In this document: piece by piece, positions 63,685 to 64,000 of the stretch | How positions within the stretch are numbered: the first letter of the stretch is position 1 | Layout of the letters: each line of letters begins with the position of its first letter | DNA from: Candidatus Thiothrix putei | Lineage (GTDB): Bacteria; Pseudomonadota; Gammaproteobacteria; Thiotrichales; Thiotrichaceae | Direction of reading: 5' to 3' | Assembly (NCBI GenBank): GCA_029972225.1 | Contig: CP124756.1 | Location: forward strand, 310,001 to 374,000 | Length of the DNA: 64,000 nt | Notes under the pieces: generated by a model | Database searches by the model: none | Told to the model about the DNA's origin: nothing | What the model saw: the letters and a program-made list of their open reading frames with translations, nothing else | Program-made: the position numbers and the translations under genes

Positions 63685-64000
63685 ATGGCGATTGATTTTG
63701 ATAAAGTCCAGTTTGATGTTGGCAATCCTGAACCCCGTTGCCCGTGTGTGCTGTTGCTGGATACATCCGGCTCAATGGATGGGCAGCCGATGCATGAACT
63801 CAATACCGGTTTGCAAGCCCTGCGTGAAGCCTTGCTCAAGGATGAGTTGGCAATGTTACGCATTGAACTGGCGATCGTTACCTTTGGCTCGTCTGCTGAA
63901 CTCATTCAGGATTTTGTATCGGCTGATCAGTTCATTCCCCCGGTATTGTCCGCAGAAGGTTATACCCCGATGGGGATCGCCATCAATCTGGCGCTGGATC
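63685..64000 (+). CDS. von Willebrand factor A domain protein (TerY-like), 5' part
   Basis: The first 105 residues are in the window; the gene runs off the right edge. ATG 63685 has AAGGAG 7 bases upstream. The MIDAS metal site is at the start of the domain ([19 protein letters not shown]), followed by [17 protein letters not shown] and a conserved Thr-containing turn [15 protein letters not shown] free-standing vWA domain with this start is typical of TerY proteins, which often pair with a PP2C phosphatase and a kinase; those would lie outside the window. Confidence 0.85.
   Translation, partial: MAIDFDKVQFDVGNPEPRCPCVLLLDTSGSMDGQPMHELNTGLQALREALLKDELAMLRIELAIVTFGSSAELIQDFVSADQFIPPVLSAEGYTPMGIAINLALD

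Overview
The window looks like a chromosomal segment of a sulfur-oxidising gammaproteobacterium of the Thiothrix/Thiotrichales type. The reasons are the gammaproteobacterial housekeeping neighbourhoods (priA next to an FtsN-like SPOR gene; nnr-tsaE-amiC; typA; hslR with a ycgN-type gene), a three-gene pntA1-pntA2-pntB transhydrogenase, a ChpA-type hybrid kinase and a Tyr-rich secreted protein resembling sulfur globule envelope proteins. The assignment is inference from gene content; there is no rRNA in the window. One tRNA (Phe, GAA) is present.

Layout. 1-16 kb is mostly core: the 3' end of chpA and a cheW; then on the minus strand a tail-anchored unknown, apaH, a BI-1 protein, a SPOR protein, priA, the pnt operon, an ompA-like gene and its shortened paralogue; mazG on the plus strand; then amiC, tsaE and nnr on the minus strand. 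16.2-21.4 kb is a six-gene minus-strand operon that looks like an undescribed chaperone-dependent surface-fibre system: a beta-barrel outer-membrane protein ending in an SdrD-B-like domain, a periplasmic chaperone and four related secreted subunits. 21.5-33.3 kb holds a flotillin, tRNA-Phe, a GST, a DUF1566 lipoprotein, malate synthase G, two membrane proteins, a sensor kinase, a decayed CysB-like gene and a lipoprotein/ycgN/hslR run. 33.4-36.5 kb is a NarL-type regulator with a ComP-like sensor kinase broken by an exact 208-bp tandem duplication. 36.5-45 kb holds a secreted metzincin protease, the sulfur-globule-like gene, an AsmA-type gene, folE, a tiny lipoprotein missed by length cut-offs, and typA. 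45-46.8 kb has a GntR regulator and a ribokinase-like kinase.

46.9-56.8 kb is the second system of interest. Two very large beta-rich proteins of 1018 and 1407 aa, without signal peptides and not recognised, are followed closely by a lipoprotein, LemA and an M48-like membrane protein that has lost its catalytic Glu and two of its three metal ligands. DUF808 and TgpA-type transglutaminase genes follow. 60-62.7 kb is a scarred accessory patch: a cadherin-like gene remnant, an intact IS30 element, a broken secreted-protein gene, a TPR gene and two copies of a 68-bp element. The window ends with a second SPFH protein followed by a von Willebrand A protein cut by the window edge.

Recurring themes are envelope biogenesis and surface proteins, membrane-raft (SPFH) proteins, and recent gene damage (cysB-like deletion, 208-bp duplication, IS30 neighbourhood).
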